The position numbers and the translations under genes were made by a program. Shown piece after piece: positions 43,821 through 53,329 of a DNA stretch of 64,000 nucleotides (position 1 is the stretch's first letter; each line of letters begins with the position of its first letter). The stretch is from Cyclobacteriaceae bacterium (GTDB taxonomy: Bacteria; Bacteroidota; Bacteroidia; Cytophagales; Cyclobacteriaceae), in contig CANGYY010000006.1 of assembly GCA_947458585.1 (NCBI GenBank), forward strand, positions 1 to 64,000, read 5' to 3'. The notes under the pieces are model-generated. The model did no database searches. It saw nothing but the letters and a program-made list of their open reading frames with translations, and was not told the origin of the DNA.

Positions 43821-44837
43821 TTAGAATGCATTCACCCCGTTTACCGTGGTGTATTTGAAACTTAGTTTTTGGTCTGGGTACACGTACTTGAAGGCAGAGT
43901 GCATCATGATGGCAGCCTCATGAAATCCGCAGAGGATGAGTTTAAGTTTGCCTGGATAGGTATTGATATCTCCAATGGCATAGATTCGGTCCACTCCGGT
44001 GGAGTAATCACGGGTGTCTACCTCGATTGCATTTTTGTCAATACTCAAACCCCAATCGGCAATAGGACCCAATTTTGGGGATAAACCAAACAAGGGGATC
44101 AAGTAGTCGGCATCGAGGGTAATTTCTTGGTTTTCTTTGTCTTCTAAAATCACTTTCTCTAGGCGGTCGTTTCCGCTCGCTTCCTTCAAGTTTGCAGAAA
44201 GGATCAAGTCGATCTTTCCTTCTTGTGCGAGATCAAATACTTTCGAAGCGGAATCGGGTGCACCTCGGAAGGTTTCGTTTCGGTGGACCAAGGTTACTCG
44301 CTCTGCTACATTGGCTAGGAAAATGGTCCAGTCCAAGGCGGAGTCACCGCCACCAGCGATCACCACTTTTTTGTTCCGGAAGGTCTCTGGGTTCTTTACC
44401 ATGTAATGAATTCCTTTGCCCTCAAAGGCTTCCAGGTTGTTTAAAACGGGTTTTCTCGGTTCAAAACATCCCAGACCACCTGCAATGATGATGACCTTGG
44501 CGTGCACTGTGGTCTTGTCGCTGGTTGTTACAATAAAACTCCCATCCTCCTGTCGGTCGAGCAGGTCTACTCGTTCGCCCAAGGTAAAGGTGGGATTGAA
44601 TGGTTTGGCCTGCTCCATCAGGTTGTCTACCAAATCCTGTGCTTTGATTTCAGGGTATCCAGGGATGTCGTAAATCGGTTTCTGAGGATAGATTTCTGAA
44701 AGTTGGCCTCCAATCTGTGGCAAAGCATCAATCAAATGGCATCTCATTTTGAGTAATCCTGCCTCAAAAACTGCAAAAAGTCCTACCGGGCCTGCGCCGA
44801 TGATGCATAGATCTGTGTGGATGGTGGGGGTGTTCAT
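43821..44837 (-). CDS. Ferredoxin-NAD(P)+ reductase, thioredoxin-reductase-like (YumC type)
   Basis: A 338-residue FAD protein. The FAD motif is CIIGAGPVGLFAVFEAG, the NAD(P) motif is VIAGGGDSALDWTIF, and AIGDINTYPGKL is the C-terminal FAD contact. The redox-active CxxC of true thioredoxin reductases is missing, which fits the ferredoxin-NADP+ reductase type of Bacillus YumC. It lies between a MarR regulator and a ferredoxin in one operon, which supports ferredoxin as partner. It acts in the cytoplasm. Confidence 0.92.
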   Translation of the reverse strand: MNTPTIHTDLCIIGAGPVGLFAVFEAGLLKMRCHLIDALPQIGGQLSEIYPQKPIYDIPGYPEIKAQDLVDNLMEQAKPFNPTFTLGERVDLLDRQEDGSFIVTTSDKTTVHAKVIIIAGGLGCFEPRKPVLNNLEAFEGKGIHYMVKNPETFRNKKVVIAGGGDSALDWTIFLANVAERVTLVHRNETFRGAPDSASKVFDLAQEGKIDLILSANLKEASGNDRLEKVILEDKENQEITLDADYLIPLFGLSPKLGPIADWGLSIDKNAIEVDTRDYSTGVDRIYAIGDINTYPGKLKLILCGFHEAAIMMHSAFKYVYPDQKLSFKYTTVNGVNAF

Positions 44838-44891
44838 GGAGTAGTTTAATGCGTTTGGTTAGGGACTGAAATTCAGTTGCTGAATTCCAAA

Positions 44892-45347
44892 CTAGCTGTT
44901 GGTATCTTTGTTTGACTCGTCCAAATTTTGGTAGATGGTATTCAGGATGCGCTTGAATTCTAAGAAGTCCTTTTCAGTCAGATTTTCCCAAGCCTTCTCG
45001 CGAAATTGAAGGACTTTGGGTCTCAATTCAGCCACTTTGGTAACGCCTGCTTCGGTCAAGTGCAATTGAAAACTTCTGCGATCCTGTGGGTGCTGTACCC
45101 GAATGATGTACCCTTTTTTATGCAATAAATCCAAAATCCGGGTGAGTGTGGGGTGATCCTTGAATACTAGGTTTGCCAACTCGGTTTGGCTCAATTCAGG
45201 GTTCTCTGCCAGGTTTTTTAAGACCAACCATTGGTCTACTGTCACGTCAAAGCCTCCTCGCTTAAATTGCTGTTGCGCATATTGCTTTACCTTGCGGGCC
45301 GTTCGGTCCAACAAAAAGGAATAGCTCGCGAAGAGTTCTTGTGTCAT
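44892..45347 (-). CDS. MarR-family transcriptional regulator
   Basis: A 151-residue winged-helix protein. QWLVLKNLAENPELSQTELANLVFKDHPTLTRILDLL contains the recognition helix and RVQHPQDRRSFQLHLTEAG the wing with its characteristic DRR. It leads a three-gene operon. A perfect dyad overlaps the -33 region of its own promoter (45387-45400), a usual site for MarR autorepression. The ligand is unknown; MarR proteins often respond to phenolics or oxidants. Confidence 0.92.
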   Translation of the reverse strand: MTQELFASYSFLLDRTARKVKQYAQQQFKRGGFDVTVDQWLVLKNLAENPELSQTELANLVFKDHPTLTRILDLLHKKGYIIRVQHPQDRRSFQLHLTEAGVTKVAELRPKVLQFREKAWENLTEKDFLEFKRILNTIYQNLDESNKDTNS

Positions 45348-45364
45348 AGCAATTGTTAGTGTGA

Positions 45365-45392
45365 CAAATATATAAATTTATTTTTACAACAA
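45365..45392 (-). promoter_or_regulatory. Candidate promoter of the MarR/ferredoxin operon
   Basis: On the minus strand, TTG (45392-45390) and TATATTTG (45372-45365) are separated by 17 bases, matching -33 TTG and -7 TAnnTTTG. The MarR start codon follows 17 bases after the -7 box. Confidence 0.6.
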
Positions 45393-45400
45393 GTCTGTTG
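45387..45400. promoter_or_regulatory. Candidate MarR operator
   Basis: CAACA, four bases, TGTTG. This 14-base dyad overlaps the -33 element of the MarR operon promoter, so a bound regulator would block transcription. Confidence 0.5.
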
Positions 45401-45534
45401 CCAATTGATTTGCCCCCCATTTTCTTTTTCGAAACAGCAAAAATTGCATGAAAAACCGCGAATTGAATTCATTTGGAGTCCTACACCACTGAGCCCATTG
45501 CATACCTCTCTGACTTTTTCTTACTTTACCCCCT

Positions 45535-47268
45535 ATGCGATACCTCCTTGTACTCCTTTTTTTGGTCCAGTTTGGAATTTCATCCAATGCTCAGCAGCAG
45601 ACCTATTGCAATCCCATCAACCTGGACTATGGCTACACGCCCATCCCCAATTTTTCGGAATGGGGCAGGCACCGGGCCACTGCAGACCCTGTCATCGTCA
45701 ACTACCAGGGGAGTTACATCCTGTTCTCCACCAACCAATGGGGATATTGGACTAGTGACAATCTATTGAACTGGGACTTTCATTCCAGACGCTTTCTTCA
45801 GCCTTGGAACAAAGTGTACGATGAGTTGTGTGCCCCGGCAGTAGGAATTGTAGGCGATACGGTGCTGGTCATGGGCTCTACTTATGAGAAAGATTTCACC
45901 ATTTGGATGAGTACCAATCCCAAGGCAAACGAATGGAAACCTTTGGTAGAAAAATTTGAAATTGGAGGTTGGGACCCCGACTTCTTCACCGATGACGATG
46001 GCCGATTGTACATGTACAATGGAAGTTCCAACCGCTACCCACTCTACGGAGTGGAGTTGAATCGAAAAACGATGGCGCCCATTGGCACGCGAAAGGAACT
46101 CTACCTCCTAGAACCGGACAAGTACGGCTGGCAGCGATTTGGGGAGCACATGGACAATACCTTCCTGGATCCCTTTATGGAAGGCGCCCATGTCACCAAG
46201 CACAACGGGAAATACTATTTACAATACGGAGCCCCAGGGACCGAATTCTCCGGCTATGCCGATGGGGTAGTGGTAGGGCCAACGCCTTTGGGACCATTTA
46301 CTCCTCAGTCGGATCCCTTGAGCATCAAACTTGGTGGCTTTGCTCGAGGCGCGGGTCACGGCAGCACTTTCCAGGACAACCAAGGTAAGTACTGGCACAT
46401 CAGCACCATCATGATTTCAGTCAAAAACACCTTCGAACGGCGCCTGGGAATCTGGCCAGCAGGCTTTGACAAAGACGATGTGATGTGGTCCAGTACCGCA
46501 TTTGGAGACTATCCGCATTACCTTCCGGATACCGAAAAGGCAGGGAAGTTTACGGGATGGATGCTACTCAACTACGACAAACCCCTGCAGGTGTCCTCCA
46601 CTTTGGGGGGATTTTCGGCCAACAAAGCCAATGACGAGGACCTCAAAACCTACTGGAGTGCGCAATCGGGTGCCAAGGGAGAGTGGATCCAAACCGACCT
46701 AGGTCAGTTGAGCACAGTGAATGCGGTGCAGATCAACTATGCCGATCAGGATGTGGACCAAGATCGCCTTGGTAAGCGAACTGACCAGTACCACCAATAC
46801 TTGCTCTACCATTCGGTGGACGGGAAAAAGTGGGAGGTCTTGGTGGACAAAAGCAAAAACACCACGGACATTCCACACGAGTACGTGGAACTGAAGCAGC
46901 CTGTAAAAACCCGTTTTCTCAAGTTGGTCAACGTGTGGATGCCTACCGGCAAATTTGCCCTCTCTGGATTCCGAGTTTTTGGAAATGGAGGAGGAGCAGT
47001 GCCTAAGCAGGTTTCCCAGTTTATGGTCTTCCGTACGGAAAAGGACAAGCGCAGTGCCTTCATCAAATGGGCTCCATCTTCTGATGCCTATGCCTACAAC
47101 CTGTATTACGGTACCGCACCGGACAAGCTATACACTTCGATCATGGTGCTGGGCAACAATGAATATTGGCTTAAAACCTTGGATCGTACCAAGCCCTACT
47201 ACTTCAGCATCGAGGCCATCAATGAGAATGGGGTAAGTACCTGGTATCCTGTCCAAAAGGTGGAGTAA
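45535..47268 (+). CDS. Secreted family 43 glycosidase with F5/8C and fibronectin III domains
   Basis: A signal peptide (MRYLLVLLFLVQFGISSNAQ) is followed by a GH43 five-bladed propeller (about 25-330). The probable catalytic residues lie in TADPVIV (base Asp), GGWDPDFFTDDDG (Asp) and FMEGAHVTK (acid Glu). Then comes a discoidin/F5/8C carbohydrate-binding domain (about 350-475, with GEWIQTDLGQLSTVNAVQINY), then a fibronectin III domain (about 490-577). GH43 enzymes act on arabinose- or xylose-containing glycans. There is no SusCD pair near, which is unusual for such an enzyme in this phylum. Confidence 0.9.
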   Translation: MRYLLVLLFLVQFGISSNAQQQTYCNPINLDYGYTPIPNFSEWGRHRATADPVIVNYQGSYILFSTNQWGYWTSDNLLNWDFHSRRFLQPWNKVYDELCAPAVGIVGDTVLVMGSTYEKDFTIWMSTNPKANEWKPLVEKFEIGGWDPDFFTDDDGRLYMYNGSSNRYPLYGVELNRKTMAPIGTRKELYLLEPDKYGWQRFGEHMDNTFLDPFMEGAHVTKHNGKYYLQYGAPGTEFSGYADGVVVGPTPLGPFTPQSDPLSIKLGGFARGAGHGSTFQDNQGKYWHISTIMISVKNTFERRLGIWPAGFDKDDVMWSSTAFGDYPHYLPDTEKAGKFTGWMLLNYDKPLQVSSTLGGFSANKANDEDLKTYWSAQSGAKGEWIQTDLGQLSTVNAVQINYADQDVDQDRLGKRTDQYHQYLLYHSVDGKKWEVLVDKSKNTTDIPHEYVELKQPVKTRFLKLVNVWMPTGKFALSGFRVFGNGGGAVPKQVSQFMVFRTEKDKRSAFIKWAPSSDAYAYNLYYGTAPDKLYTSIMVLGNNEYWLKTLDRTKPYYFSIEAINENGVSTWYPVQKVE

Positions 47269-47294
47269 AAACTAGGCTTTTGCGCCTAGTTTTT
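47267..47294. terminator. Bidirectional terminator after GH43 gene
   Basis: AAAAACTAGGC, loop TTTTGC, GCCTAGTTTTT; lies between the convergent GH43 and heme-propeller genes. It overlaps both stop regions. Confidence 0.85.
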
Positions 47295-50200
47295 CTCCAA
47301 AGGATGTGCTTTCAGTAATTCTTGTGGACTCCAGAACCCTTTCTTGTCTTTCACCTCTTCTCGTACCTTTTTCACCATATCAGGAGAAATAGGAGTCGCT
47401 TTGTTGCCGAAAGAATTGCGCACATAGGTAAGCACAGCAGCCACTTCGGAATCGTTGAGTATGCCTTCGTGCGGCGTCATGGGAACCTGTCCCGAATAAC
47501 TTCTTCCTGCCACTTCCATGGGGCCCATCAGGCCTTTTAGTACCAATTTGATGAGTCGTTCTGGGCTTCCAGTGACCCAGGGAGTACCTCGTAGTGGAGG
47601 AAATTCTGAGGCAGTCAAGCCTCCTCCATCGGGTTGATGGCAGGTGCTACACAATCCTTCTCGCGCATAGATTTCCTTCCCTAGCACGAAGAGTTCTCGA
47701 TCCGATCCAGTCAGCGAGGATTTGACATCTTCCTCCTTTTTCTGGGCTACGGATAGCCCATTGAGGTGGGCGATGGCTGTTTCCAAAGTGCCTGGAATCC
47801 AGGTAGCATCCTTGGCTTGTTTTTGGGCCTGGGCAAGAATCGGTACCCCTTGCGCAGGTGGAAGCCACGAAGCTGCCGCAATGCCTTCCATTCGGACACG
47901 CCCATGAGGATCTTGGACCGCCTTGGTCAGCAATTGGGCTTGATCAGGAATCTGGTGACCCGAATAGCGCAGTACTCGGGTGGCAGCAGCGCGAACCTTG
48001 TAGTTGGTCGATCCAAGCAATTCCTTCAGCAGGGTAGCATTGACGCGATTGGCTCCCCAGGTGACCCAGAGGGCTTCCAAGCGCTGGTGTTCGTAATCCG
48101 GATGATTTTTGTCTAAGGTCTTCAACCATTTTTCAACAGCCGTGGATACCTCTGCAGCATCCCTGCCTCTCAGTTCGCGACGGGTACGGTAGCGGCTTCG
48201 GTATTCGGGAAGTTTCAAGTTTTCCAATAGGACAGGGATGGATTCACCATGGATTTTGGCAGGCGTAACCAAGGGCCTAGAAGGATAGGTCAACCGGTAA
48301 ATGCGTCCATGGACATGGTCACGCAGAGGATCTCTTGCATTGTGCTGCATGTGTCCAATCAGGATATTGTGCCAATCCACAATGTAGAGGGAACCATCTG
48401 GGGCAGTTTCCATATCTACGGGTCTAAAATTCCGATCTGAGGAAACGACCAAATCTTGCCGCCACTTGCTAGTAAAGCCGACGGTGTCATCCAGCATTTG
48501 GTGCTGCTTGGTACCCAAAAATCCGATGGTATTGTTGATGATCAAATCGCCCTGAACATCCTCTGGAAAATGGCGGCTAGAAATAAACTCCATGCCGGAG
48601 GTTGGGCGCACCATGTGGTCTTTTTCGATGAGGTTGGGCCCTTTGAAGTTTCCATTTCCATAGCGTGGTAGCGTGGAGCCAGGCAGCATCCAGTTGACAT
48701 TTGGGCCGGAAGTTTCTGCATAGAAGTTTTGGCCCCAAGCATCAAAAGCGATGCCCCAAGGGTTGGGAATGCTGACTTGATTGACTCGCTCCAACTTGTG
48801 TCGCTTGGGTTCGTAGCGGTAAAACCCTCCATTGGTAGCCCGAACAGGACCGTAGGAGGTTTCGACATTGGTATGTAAAAACACCCCTTCCGCCATGTAG
48901 ATCGCTCCACTTTCGTCTGCCGCAAAGGCGGAGATCGCATGGTGGGTATCGTGGTCGTCAAATCCGGAAAGCAGGACGGTTTTCTTGTCTGCCTTATCGT
49001 CTCCATTGGTGTCTTCAAGCAAAATCAAATTTGTCCCTTGGGACACATACACGCCTTCTGCAGCAATTTCAAAGCCTACTGGGATGTGGAGGTTCTCCGC
49101 AAAGACTGTTTGCTTATCGGCCTTCCCATCTCCATTGGTGTCTTCTAGGATGAGTAGTTTGTCTGAAGGGCGCGGATCTCCGGGTTTGTAATGCGGGTAA
49201 CTTGGCATGGTCGCCACCCAAAGCCTCCCCTTGTTGTCAAAGGAGAGTTGCACCGGATTGGCGAGGTCAGGAAATTCTTTTTCAGAGGCAAAAAGTTCGA
49301 TTTTGTATCCTTCCGGCACCTTCATGGACTTGAGGGCATCTTCTCCATACAAATAGGTTAGGTTGCCATTGGCTTCTGGGTTGTAGTTGGTGGTCACCTC
49401 TGGCAAGGATTTGGTTTTTGCATCCGCAGCCTGGAGGTCTTTAATTTTTCCCTGACTAGCTTCCCAGATTGCCGAGTCGCGAATGGCAGTCATTTGTCGA
49501 ATTTTCTCCAATTCAAAAGGATAGTTGTCCGGTCCAAAAGGATCGTAGCGTCTTCCAAACACATGCACTCCATTGGGGATTTTGTAGTCGTTGTGCCAAA
49601 ACCAGTTTTTCTCCAGCACTGCTTGTTCGATCAACTGTTTGTTGGCTTCTGCCTTGGTCGATTCTTTTCCGAAAATTTTGTCTGCGAGAAGCACCGACAG
49701 TTTTTCATAGCCTTGTTCAGTAAGTTGGCTTCCATCGATAGTAAGCGGTTCTTCACTGTCTTGGTACCAACTTTGACTTGGGGTAAATGCATCCACAAAG
49801 ACGATTTGGTGCTTTTTGGCTACCTCCTCCATGGCTTCGGTGTAGCGCTTTAAGTTTTCGTTTTCCAGTTTCCCATTCGGGACATCCTTGATTTCGGATA
49901 AGTCTTCAAATGCAATGGGAGACACGAGGGCAAGTTGTGGAGCGGCCTTTCCATTGTAGCGCTGTGCCTTGGAATGAACAACCCAGGCTTCCAGTTCGTC
50001 CTTGAAATTTTGAAGTTTGGCCTCTCCCTGAAAAGATTCATTGAAGCCAAAAAATCCAATGACCACATCGGCTTGTAGTCGCGTCAGCCACTGATCTGGT
50101 TTTTCTAAAAATCCTTCTGAAGCGGAAGGAGTAGCATATTCGTCTTGAAATTGTTCAGCCCCAGGAAAAGCCCAGGGATCGTTGGTGCCTGAGCGAGGTC

Positions 50201-50444
50201 GGAAGCCTGGAGTATCTCCAGGATCAGAGAGGTTGCGGATGAAGAGGGTGCTATCGGGGTATCGGAGGTGTAGTTCTGTTTCCAGCCCACCAAATTCCAT
50301 CATGCGAGAACCCAAGTTATTGCCTACTAGGGCAATTCGAGTACCCTTTCGTAGTTCCAAGGTAGGTTCGGAAGTACAGCTAAAAAGTAGGAATGAGGCA
50401 AATAGGAGTATTAGAAGAAAGTTGAGCGCGCGCATGTGGATCAT
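47286..50444 (-). CDS. PVC-type heme lipoprotein: SGNH-like + beta-propeller + HEAT + cytochrome c
   Basis: A 1052-residue exported lipoprotein (lipobox LLFSC, Cys23). Residues about 35-270 look like an SGNH/GDSL-hydrolase domain (ALVGNNLGSRM, GFFGFNESFQG, DGSQLTEQGY), but the usual GDS serine is replaced by GNN. Residues about 370-740 form a glucose-dehydrogenase-like beta-propeller, with EDTNGDGKAD-type Ca-binding repeats (two copies). A helical HEAT-like segment follows (about 755-870). The heme site is CSTCH at 932-936. Such PVC-type proteins are abundant in Planctomycetes/Verrucomicrobia and in Bacteroidota. A sugar dehydrogenase role is inferred. Met at 50435 is an alternative start. 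Confidence 0.88.
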   Translation of the reverse strand: MIHMRALNFLLILLFASFLLFSCTSEPTLELRKGTRIALVGNNLGSRMMEFGGLETELHLRYPDSTLFIRNLSDPGDTPGFRPRSGTNDPWAFPGAEQFQDEYATPSASEGFLEKPDQWLTRLQADVVIGFFGFNESFQGEAKLQNFKDELEAWVVHSKAQRYNGKAAPQLALVSPIAFEDLSEIKDVPNGKLENENLKRYTEAMEEVAKKHQIVFVDAFTPSQSWYQDSEEPLTIDGSQLTEQGYEKLSVLLADKIFGKESTKAEANKQLIEQAVLEKNWFWHNDYKIPNGVHVFGRRYDPFGPDNYPFELEKIRQMTAIRDSAIWEASQGKIKDLQAADAKTKSLPEVTTNYNPEANGNLTYLYGEDALKSMKVPEGYKIELFASEKEFPDLANPVQLSFDNKGRLWVATMPSYPHYKPGDPRPSDKLLILEDTNGDGKADKQTVFAENLHIPVGFEIAAEGVYVSQGTNLILLEDTNGDDKADKKTVLLSGFDDHDTHHAISAFAADESGAIYMAEGVFLHTNVETSYGPVRATNGGFYRYEPKRHKLERVNQVSIPNPWGIAFDAWGQNFYAETSGPNVNWMLPGSTLPRYGNGNFKGPNLIEKDHMVRPTSGMEFISSRHFPEDVQGDLIINNTIGFLGTKQHQMLDDTVGFTSKWRQDLVVSSDRNFRPVDMETAPDGSLYIVDWHNILIGHMQHNARDPLRDHVHGRIYRLTYPSRPLVTPAKIHGESIPVLLENLKLPEYRSRYRTRRELRGRDAAEVSTAVEKWLKTLDKNHPDYEHQRLEALWVTWGANRVNATLLKELLGSTNYKVRAAATRVLRYSGHQIPDQAQLLTKAVQDPHGRVRMEGIAAASWLPPAQGVPILAQAQKQAKDATWIPGTLETAIAHLNGLSVAQKKEEDVKSSLTGSDRELFVLGKEIYAREGLCSTCHQPDGGGLTASEFPPLRGTPWVTGSPERLIKLVLKGLMGPMEVAGRSYSGQVPMTPHEGILNDSEVAAVLTYVRNSFGNKATPISPDMVKKVREEVKDKKGFWSPQELLKAHPLEKN

Positions 50445-50647
50445 TCTGGGCTTGATATTTTACTTAATACTAAGCAGAATGATTTCTATTGTCAATGGCT
50501 TTTTTACCAATTGTGCAAAAAATTCGGATACCCATCACGCCAATTGACCAAATAAAAATCTTACTAAAACTACTTTTAAACTCATAAAATTTTTCTCATC
50601 TTGATTCAGCGATCTAGAAATTTCACCTAGCAATACACCCAAAATCT

Positions 50648-53329
50648 ATGCTTCAGCGACCTCAACTCAGTTTTCTTTATTTGCTCAGTGCAATGCTCCT
50701 TTTTGGATTTGGTTGTAACCAAAAGGAAGGGGAACGGCAGCTCACTGGAAATCCTAAACTTGATAAGCTCAAGTTGCCGGATGGCTTTGTAGCCGAATTG
50801 CTCTACAGCCCCGGGGAAAATGAGCAGGGCTCTTGGGTAGCCATGACCTTCGATGACAAGGGTCGCATGATCACTTCCGATCAGTATGGATTTTTGTACC
50901 GCCTGGAACTGCCTCCCATTGGATCGGATTCCACGGTAAAGCCAAAGGTGGAGCAACTTCAGATTGGCAATGTGGCCGATTCCCTGGTCGGGATGGGTTA
51001 TGCCCAAGGCTTGCTGTATGCCTTCAACTCCCTGTATGTGGTGGTGAATAATGATCCCAATGAATCGTTCGGATTGCCTACCGGACTCTACCGAATTCAG
51101 GATTTGGATGGAAACGATCAATTTGAGACCGTTACCCAACTCAAAGAACTCAAGGGGGAGCAGGGAGAGCATGGACCACATTCTTTGAAGCTTACCCCTG
51201 ATGGAAAGGGGATCTACCTCATAGCCGGCAACCATGTGGATGTGCCCGAAATGAATCATTACCGATTGCCCAGGGTATGGCAGGAGGACAATCTTTTTCC
51301 ATTAATCAAAGATCCTCGGGGCCATGCAAATGACCGTAAAGCGCCAGGAGGCTGGCTTGCACGAATAGACCCTGAAGGAAAAGATTGGGAGTTGATTTCT
51401 GCGGGTTACCGAAATACGTTTGACTTTGACTACAATGAAGTGGGGGATATTTTCGGATACGATTCGGATATGGAATGGGATTTTGGAATGCCTTGGTACC
51501 GACCTACCCGCATTGCTCACCTGACCAGTGGATCCGAGTACGGATGGCGAACAGGCAACTCCAAATGGTCTCCCAACTACCCAGACAATCTTCCGGCTAC
51601 GCTCAATATTGGGCAGGGATCCCCAACCAATGTGATGTTTGGAGCCAAGGCCAATTTTCCGAGTAAATACAAAAAGGCCTTGTATGCATTTGATTGGAGT
51701 TTTGGAATCATCTATGCCATCCATTTGACTCCAAAAGGAGCGACTTATGAGGCCTCTGCAGAAGAATTTATTTCAGGGGCGCCACTACCGCTTACAGATG
51801 GCACGATTGGACCGGATGGGGCCCTGTATTTTGCCACAGGCGGACGAAGATTGGAATCAGACCTCTACCGGGTGTACTATAAAGGAGAATTGGATACCCA
51901 TACGCCGCTCAAGGAAGCGGATCTCCCTCAAGAGGCGAAGTTGAGAAGAGAGTTGGAGCAGTACCATGCCAAAGGGGCTCCCGCAGCAGGATTGGAAAAA
52001 GCCTGGAGCAACCTAAATCATCCAGATCGATTTGTGCAGTATGCTGCCCGTGTAGCCGTGGAACATCAGCCGGTAGCCACTTGGAAGGCAAAAGCCGTGG
52101 CGGAAACAAATCCTACCTCGAAAATTCAAGCCATTTTGGCCTTGGCTCACCAGGGCACGAATGCGGATGCAGCCGGCATGCTATCTAGCCTGATGCAAGT
52201 GGATTATGCTGGGCTTTCTCCGACGGACAAGCAAAATATTCTTCGAACCATTGAAGTCATCTTGGCGCGCTACGATCAAGGAGCTACTGCTAGCAAGGCC
52301 CAGTTGGTGACCTATTTAGATCCCCATTACCCTGCGGATGACAACCTGCTCAACCGGTCCCTTTCCATCTTGCTCGTGCACCTGGATGCACCTTCTGCGG
52401 TTGGGAAGACCCTTGCGTTACTCAAGGATGCCAAAGACGACCCCAACTACCAAAAGACATTTACAGCCTCTTCCGATTTGATTTTCCGAAACCCACAATA
52501 CGGTTTGGATATCGCCAACATGCTGGCCAACGTTCCCCCTGCTCAAGCTACCTTTTATGCAACCGTTTTGGGCGGTGCCGATAAAGGCTGGACTGCGGCT
52601 CAGCGGGAGGAATATTTTGGATGGATCAAAAATGCACTGACTGCCTACAAAGGAGGACGTAGCTATGTGGGATTCCTGGATCGTGCTCGAAAAATGGCCT
52701 TGGCCTCCGTGGATAAGGCTGATTTTGAAAAATACGACGAGCTGTCGGGAGGAAAATTATTGACCGAGAGCGGCAATGACTTAATGGACCAGTCCGTACA
52801 ACCTGAAGGTCCTGGAAGACGCTGGACAGTGGAGGAGGCAGAGCCCTTGATAGCCAATCTGGTAGGTCGGGACTTGGTAAAAGGTAAAGCCATGTATGCC
52901 GCCAGCCTTTGCCAATCCTGCCATACCATGCAAGGTGCAGGAGGAGCGATTGGCCCGGATTTGAGTCAGTTGGGAACACGCTTTTCTGCCAAGGACATTC
53001 TAGTAGCCACGCTGGACCCGAATGCCACCATCTCCGATCAATACCATGCTACTGTTCTTGAACTCAAGGCTGGAGGATCTTTGGTAGGAAAAATCACCGA
53101 TGAGGATGCACAAAACTACTACCTCTCTCAGAACCCATTTGCTCCAGCAGATATCAAAAAGGTGCCAAAAAATACCGTTTCGCTCAAGAAAAATTCAGAC
53201 GTATCTATCATGATGCCGGGTCTTGTCAATCGACTGAATGAGGAAGAATTGAAGGATCTGATGGCCTATTTGATTTCGGGAGGTAATGCGAACCATGCGG
53301 TGTACAAACAACCCCTTACACAAAAATGA
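50648..53329 (+). CDS. Heme-binding beta-propeller lipoprotein with C-terminal cytochrome c (TIGR02603-like)
   Basis: An 893-residue exported lipoprotein (lipobox GFGC, Cys23). The N-terminal 40-420 is a propeller (LPDGFVAELLYSPGENEQGSWVAMTFDDKGRMITSDQYGFLYRLE), the middle 430-700 is HEAT-like, and the C-terminal heme domain carries CQSCH at 755-759 plus ATLDPNATISDQY. The C-terminal module matches the planctomycete-type heme-binding domain TIGR02603 by recollection. It starts the plus-strand operon with the DUF1080 gene (ATGA overlap). It is divergent from the 1052-residue protein, with about 200 bases between. Confidence 0.9.
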   Translation: MLQRPQLSFLYLLSAMLLFGFGCNQKEGERQLTGNPKLDKLKLPDGFVAELLYSPGENEQGSWVAMTFDDKGRMITSDQYGFLYRLELPPIGSDSTVKPKVEQLQIGNVADSLVGMGYAQGLLYAFNSLYVVVNNDPNESFGLPTGLYRIQDLDGNDQFETVTQLKELKGEQGEHGPHSLKLTPDGKGIYLIAGNHVDVPEMNHYRLPRVWQEDNLFPLIKDPRGHANDRKAPGGWLARIDPEGKDWELISAGYRNTFDFDYNEVGDIFGYDSDMEWDFGMPWYRPTRIAHLTSGSEYGWRTGNSKWSPNYPDNLPATLNIGQGSPTNVMFGAKANFPSKYKKALYAFDWSFGIIYAIHLTPKGATYEASAEEFISGAPLPLTDGTIGPDGALYFATGGRRLESDLYRVYYKGELDTHTPLKEADLPQEAKLRRELEQYHAKGAPAAGLEKAWSNLNHPDRFVQYAARVAVEHQPVATWKAKAVAETNPTSKIQAILALAHQGTNADAAGMLSSLMQVDYAGLSPTDKQNILRTIEVILARYDQGATASKAQLVTYLDPHYPADDNLLNRSLSILLVHLDAPSAVGKTLALLKDAKDDPNYQKTFTASSDLIFRNPQYGLDIANMLANVPPAQATFYATVLGGADKGWTAAQREEYFGWIKNALTAYKGGRSYVGFLDRARKMALASVDKADFEKYDELSGGKLLTESGNDLMDQSVQPEGPGRRWTVEEAEPLIANLVGRDLVKGKAMYAASLCQSCHTMQGAGGAIGPDLSQLGTRFSAKDILVATLDPNATISDQYHATVLELKAGGSLVGKITDEDAQNYYLSQNPFAPADIKKVPKNTVSLKKNSDVSIMMPGLVNRLNEEELKDLMAYLISGGNANHAVYKQPLTQK

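Noticed and set aside
50627-51259. 210-codon minus-strand ORF across the start of the 893-residue heme protein
   Set aside because: It overlaps a lipoprotein signal and propeller start that are well supported; no motif and no start context.
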